40,715 nt of DNA from Nautiliaceae bacterium (GTDB lineage Bacteria; Campylobacterota; Campylobacteria; Campylobacterales; Nautiliaceae). The stretch covers positions 1-40,715 of the forward strand of contig JALVTJ010000019.1 in the NCBI GenBank assembly GCA_027036005.1. The letters run 5' to 3'. Under the pieces are notes generated by a model. That model saw nothing but the letters and a program-made list of their open reading frames with translations, did not search any database and was not told the origin of the DNA. The position numbers were made by a program, and so were the translations under genes. Below are positions 36,380-40,715 of the stretch, piece by piece. Numbering within the stretch: the stretch's first letter is position 1; every line of letters begins with the position of its first letter.

Positions 36380-39290
36380 ATTTTTAAATACTAAAAAAGC
36401 TTCGTTGGTAACTTCAAATTTAAAAGAGGCCTTAGAAATAAGTGAAGTATATAAATACTTAAATATTCCTTTTTCACTTTTTCCGGATTTCAGAGCCACT
36501 TTGGGCGATGATCTGAGAAGTTTCAGAAATGAAATATTTGAACTTAACAATGCCTTATATAAATTTTATAAAAAAAATTCTTTTTTTATATCTCCTTATT
36601 CTACAATTCTTAAAAAACTTCCTATAAAAAAATATTATCAAGATTTTAAAATCACCATAGGTGAGAGTTTGAATCTTGAAGAGATTAAAAGGAAGCTTTT
36701 TTTCTGGGGATATGAAAATGTGGATATTGTAAGCGAAAAAGGTGAAATGAGTTTAAGGGGCGATATTATCGATATATGGCCTATAAATTATGAAAAACCG
36801 TTTCGGGTTTCGCTTTTTGACGTTGAGGTTGAGAGTATTAGAATTTTTGATGAAACTAATCAAAAAAGTTTGGAAGAGACGGACGAATTTATGATAATTC
36901 CCGCAATTGCCGCTTTGGATGAAAAAGAATACAATGAAATTCAGGAAAAAATACGAAAAAGCGAATTTACATCCTTTTACAAAGATTTTTATTCACTTGG
37001 ATTTTGGTATTTGGAGCGTGATTTTATTAAAGATTTTTATCTAATAAACGATTTAACCGGGGAAATTGAAGAGTATAAAGAATTTCATAAAGAGATAAAT
37101 CCTTATATTTATAAAGCCGAAATTATACCTGAGAGTAAAACTTGCAAAGATTTGAAAGTTGATAATATCAAAAAATTTCTTGAATTTCACAAAAATACAA
37201 ATGTTGAAATTCTGGCTAAACACGAAGTATTGCTTAAACAAGCCGATATTTTTGATTTTGTTAAATTAAATAAACCTTTTACAAAATGGATAAAAAGCAC
37301 TGCAAGGGTGAATATCATATGTCCGAACAAAATTATTATCTCTTTAAATCCGCCTGAATTTGAAAAGAAAAAAAGAAGCGATCTGATTTTGGATGAGCTT
37401 AAAAAGGGTGATTTTGTAGTTCATGAAACTCATGGTATAGGTAAGTTTAAAGGGCTTAAAAAAATGGAAGTGCTGGGTAAGATCGGAGAATTTGCCGAAA
37501 TTTTATACGCGAATGAAGATAAACTTCTTTTGCCTGTTGAAAACCTTGATAAAATAGAAAGATATATTGCCCCAGGAGGCGCAATCCCAACTCTTGATAA
37601 ACTTGGCAAAGGAACTTTTGCCAAAAAACTTGTTAAGGTAAAAGAAAAAGTATTTGCAATTGCTGCCGATATTATAAAACTTGCGGCAAGAAGGGAGATG
37701 ATAGAGCCTTTGAAGCTTCAATTCGAAGGAGTTGAAGAATTTATAAAAGATGCTCCATTTATCCATACACCCGATCAGAAAAAGGCTATCAGAGAAATTA
37801 TAAACGATTTTAAAACAAAGGTAATGGATAGATTATTAAGTGGAGATGTGGGATTTGGTAAAACGGAAGTTGCTATGGTTGCAAGTTTTGTTGTGGCAAA
37901 CAGCGGATATCAGGTGGCGGTAATCGCACCTACTACGATTTTGGTAAACCAGCATTTTGAGAGTTTTAAGGAACGATTTTCTAATACAAATATCAAAATA
38001 GCAAAACTGGATAGATTTACTTCAAGTAAAGAAAAAAAAGAGATTTTGGAAAAAGTAAAAAAAGGCGAAATTGATATTTTAATCTCAACCCATACGGGAC
38101 TTAATATCGAATATAAAAATTTGGGACTTTTAATAATAGACGAAGAGCACAAATTCGGAGTTAAGCAAAAAGAAAAATTAAAAAAACTTACCGAAAACAT
38201 TCATACTCTTTATATGTCGGCAACTCCAATTCCAAGAACTCTTAATATGGCGCTTAGCCAGATTAAATCGATTTCGGTTTTGGAAACGGCTCCTAAGGGT
38301 AAAAAAGAGACCAAAACGTTTGTTAAGGAATGGAATGCCAATTTAATAAAAGAAGCCGTTTTGAGAGAAATACGAAGAGGAGGACAGGTATTTTATATTT
38401 ACAATAACATAGCTTATATCGAACAAAAGAAAAAAGAGATTCAAAATATTTTGCCAAGTATAAGGATTTTGGTGCTGCATTCCAAACTTACACCAGATCA
38501 AATTGAAAAAGGGCTTGTTGATTTTATAAGCAAAAAATATGATTTGGCACTTACCACTACCATAGTTGAAAGCGGAATACATATTCCTAATGTGAATACT
38601 ATAATAGTGGAAAATGCCGATAAATTTGGAATTGCAGATTTGCATCAGATAAGGGGAAGAGTAGGCAGAGGCAAATATGAAGGATATGCTTACTTTTTGG
38701 TAAAAGATAAAGAGAATTTAAGTGAAGATGCCAAAAAAAGACTTATTGCACTTGAAGAAAATTCATTCCTTGGAAGCGGTCAAGTGTTGGCAATGAAAGA
38801 TTTGGAAATCAGAGGAGGAGGCAATATCGTAGGTGCCGAACAATCAGGTCAGATTAAGGGAGTGGGGTATAATCTTTATATCAAAATGCTTGAAGATACT
38901 TTAAAAGAGATGCTTGGTAAAAAAGAAAATAAAAACGATACAGAAATTAAGCTTAATATTAATGCTTATATTTCAAATGATATTGTTCGTGAAGATAGAT
39001 TGAGGCTTGATTTATATAAAAGACTTTCACGCACAAAAACGCTTGATGAGGTATATGAAATAGAAAAAGAGATAATCGACAGATTCGGAAAACTCGATAA
39101 AGCAACTCAAAATTTTATAGATAAAATAAAGATTAAAATATTAGCCGAAAAAAAAGGTATTAAATCTATTTCTAATTTTGCTCAAAATGTTACAATTATA
39201 TATCAAAATTCAAAGAAAGAATTGATAAAAGCGCCTTCAAAAGATGACGAAATTATACTCGAAACTATTTTTAAAAAGCTAAAAGAATGA
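36360..39290 (+). CDS. mfd: Transcription-repair coupling factor
   Basis: CarD-like 'GDFVVHETHGIGKFKGL', helicase 'LLSGDVGFGKTEVAM', 'IIDEEHKFGVKQKEKLK', 'YMSATPIPRTLNMAL', 'QIRGRVGRGKYEGYAYFL'. Confidence 0.97.
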   Translation: MQARAYEFLNTKKASLVTSNLKEALEISEVYKYLNIPFSLFPDFRATLGDDLRSFRNEIFELNNALYKFYKKNSFFISPYSTILKKLPIKKYYQDFKITIGESLNLEEIKRKLFFWGYENVDIVSEKGEMSLRGDIIDIWPINYEKPFRVSLFDVEVESIRIFDETNQKSLEETDEFMIIPAIAALDEKEYNEIQEKIRKSEFTSFYKDFYSLGFWYLERDFIKDFYLINDLTGEIEEYKEFHKEINPYIYKAEIIPESKTCKDLKVDNIKKFLEFHKNTNVEILAKHEVLLKQADIFDFVKLNKPFTKWIKSTARVNIICPNKIIISLNPPEFEKKKRSDLILDELKKGDFVVHETHGIGKFKGLKKMEVLGKIGEFAEILYANEDKLLLPVENLDKIERYIAPGGAIPTLDKLGKGTFAKKLVKVKEKVFAIAADIIKLAARREMIEPLKLQFEGVEEFIKDAPFIHTPDQKKAIREIINDFKTKVMDRLLSGDVGFGKTEVAMVASFVVANSGYQVAVIAPTTILVNQHFESFKERFSNTNIKIAKLDRFTSSKEKKEILEKVKKGEIDILISTHTGLNIEYKNLGLLIIDEEHKFGVKQKEKLKKLTENIHTLYMSATPIPRTLNMALSQIKSISVLETAPKGKKETKTFVKEWNANLIKEAVLREIRRGGQVFYIYNNIAYIEQKKKEIQNILPSIRILVLHSKLTPDQIEKGLVDFISKKYDLALTTTIVESGIHIPNVNTIIVENADKFGIADLHQIRGRVGRGKYEGYAYFLVKDKENLSEDAKKRLIALEENSFLGSGQVLAMKDLEIRGGGNIVGAEQSGQIKGVGYNLYIKMLEDTLKEMLGKKENKNDTEIKLNINAYISNDIVREDRLRLDLYKRLSRTKTLDEVYEIEKEIIDRFGKLDKATQNFIDKIKIKILAEKKGIKSISNFAQNVTIIYQNSKKELIKAPSKDDEIILETIFKKLKE

Positions 39291-40609
39291 AAATACTGGA
39301 ATATTTAAATAAAAAAGCATTTATTTTTAAAGATTTTTTAATTGTTTCTTTTTTAACGGGATTGTTAACAGGTGGACTTGTAACATTATTTTTGTATTTA
39401 TGTGAAATTTTTACAAACTTTATTTTTAAAGGTAATCCTTGGGAGACAATAGAGAATTTGCCTAAAATTTATGTGATCTTAATACCTATTATTGCTATTT
39501 TATTTGTTAATTTAATAATCTATTTTGATAAAAGCGTTAAAGTTTACGGGGTTGTTCAAATTGCCGATATTGTGCAAAAAAATGAAGATTTTATTACATT
39601 GAAAAGTTTGATTTTAAAACTTTTAGCCTCTGTAATATCCATTTCCAGCGGTTTTGCCGTAGGAACCGAAGGACCTTCCGCTGAAATAGGTGCGATGGTG
39701 GCGGTTCAGTTAGAAAAGTTTTTTTCAATTCCGGAAAAATTTTTAAAAGTAATTATAAGTGTCGGTGCAAGCAGCGGTATAGCCGCTGTTTTTGTCTCTC
39801 CTATTACCGGCATTGTTTTTGCCATTGAAAGCATTGCTTATGAATTTTTTCAAAATTATATTATTTTTATTATGGTTGGAGCGTTTAGCGCTTTTTCAAT
39901 ATCGGTAATGTTTTTTCCGGCAATCGGGTTTTTGTCTCCAAGCGGTAGGTTTTTGAATTATGATTATATTTGGCTTATGGCTTTTTTTATTCCGTTTATG
40001 ACATTTCTTATCTATTTTTATTTAACTTTACAGGATAAAATTTTACTTATTTTTAAATTTAAAATTTTTGAAAAATTCGGCAGATTCAGCCAGCTTATAT
40101 TTGCTTTGACGGGAGGATTGTTTATAGGAATAATTTTATTAATTGATCCAAGAGCCGCTTTTACAGGTCATAATATTGTTGAGATTTTATTTAACGAATT
40201 TCAAAATATCCCTTTTAAAATAATTATCTTAATTCTTTTTTTAAGAATATTCGCAACAACAATATCAAATTATTCCAATGCTATTGGCGGTATGTTTTTG
40301 CCTTTGATGAGTATAGGAGCTCTGGGAGGTTACGGTTTTGGAGAAGCTGTGCAAGCTCTTCATCTGGTTCAAATTCAACCTTATTATTTTGCTGCCATAG
40401 GGGCTGCTGTTTTTATGGGGGTGCTTATGAAACTCCCTTTTACAGCTGTTGTTTTGGCATTAGAAATAACAAATGATTACAATGTTGTTCTTGCTACCGG
40501 ATTTGGAGTGGGAGTGATTATGTATATTACGAAATTGAAATTCAATCTTAAAAAATTAAATACACTGAATATAGATTTTTCCGAAATTATACATTTTAAG
40601 AAAAAATGA
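39287..40609 (+). CDS. ClC-family anion channel/antiporter (second of two)
   Basis: 'SSGFAVGTEGPSAEIGAMVAVQLEKFF', 'SSGIAAVFVSPITGIVFAIESI', 'FMGVLMKLPFTAVVLALEIT'. Confidence 0.9.
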   Translation: MKILEYLNKKAFIFKDFLIVSFLTGLLTGGLVTLFLYLCEIFTNFIFKGNPWETIENLPKIYVILIPIIAILFVNLIIYFDKSVKVYGVVQIADIVQKNEDFITLKSLILKLLASVISISSGFAVGTEGPSAEIGAMVAVQLEKFFSIPEKFLKVIISVGASSGIAAVFVSPITGIVFAIESIAYEFFQNYIIFIMVGAFSAFSISVMFFPAIGFLSPSGRFLNYDYIWLMAFFIPFMTFLIYFYLTLQDKILLIFKFKIFEKFGRFSQLIFALTGGLFIGIILLIDPRAAFTGHNIVEILFNEFQNIPFKIIILILFLRIFATTISNYSNAIGGMFLPLMSIGALGGYGFGEAVQALHLVQIQPYYFAAIGAAVFMGVLMKLPFTAVVLALEITNDYNVVLATGFGVGVIMYITKLKFNLKKLNTLNIDFSEIIHFKKK

Positions 40610-40615
40610 TATAAT
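40610..40615 (+). promoter_or_regulatory. Putative -10 box of the tRNA-Ser promoter
   Basis: 'aaaaaatgaTATAATttcattcccc' directly after the ClC stop codon and only 10 bp before the mature tRNA 5' end. Confidence 0.5.
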
Positions 40616-40625
40616 TTCATTCCCC

Positions 40626-40715
40626 GGAGAGTTGGCCGAGTGGTTGAAGGCGCACGCCTGGAACGCGTGTGTGGGTTAACGCCCACCGTGGGTTCGAATC
40701 CCACACTCTCCGCCA
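40626..40715 (+). tRNA. tRNA-Ser (anticodon GGA), CCA encoded
   Basis: Acceptor GGAGAGT/ACTCTCC + G + CCA, anticodon stem-loop CACGC-CTGGAAC-GCGTG, long variable arm, T arm GTGGGTTCGAATCCCAC. Confidence 0.96.

Noticed and set aside
40477-40704. Minus-strand ORF 'MGFEPTVGVNPHTRSRRAPSTTRPTLRG...'
   Set aside because: Antisense translation of the tRNA-Ser gene, a common spurious ORF.
1-40715. CRISPR array, prophage, IS element, rRNA
   Set aside because: No regularly spaced direct repeats of 20-40 bp, no transposase/integrase/phage structural proteins and no rRNA-like sequence were seen.

Overview
AT-rich, gene-dense window that reads as a Campylobacterota chromosome, probably Nautiliales-like. 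This placement is inferred from protein style and from the yajC-secD-secF-leuS-lptE-folC-mfd gene order; no search was run. Most of the window is core metabolism and housekeeping: gltB, cfa, recO, lhgO-like, ALDH, ilvE, SPFH/prohibitin, hisIE, DEAD-box helicase, bioD, lnt, yajC/secD/secF, leuS, lptE, a GGDEF protein, folC, mfd, two ClC-family proteins, and a tRNA-Ser(GGA) at the right edge. The best candidate for an undescribed system is the tightly packed run at 8901-15515. It encodes a PqqD-like protein, a CarB/PylC-like ATP-grasp ligase, and a DapDC-like PLP decarboxylase whose N-terminus carries a RiPP-leader-like 'KKYEKPVIIKV' segment. These are followed by a urea-transporter-like membrane domain fused to an M23-like domain, a TPR protein, a winged-helix regulator with a degenerate receiver, and a predicted outer-membrane barrel. 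A second unexplained signal is a dispersed family of short '(A)AGTGAAAAGTGTAAAATTAAAAATGAAAA'-type repeats. Copies sit in gene junctions and appear to be built in frame into folC and lnt, to form the start codon and signal peptide of lptE, and possibly to contribute to bioD.
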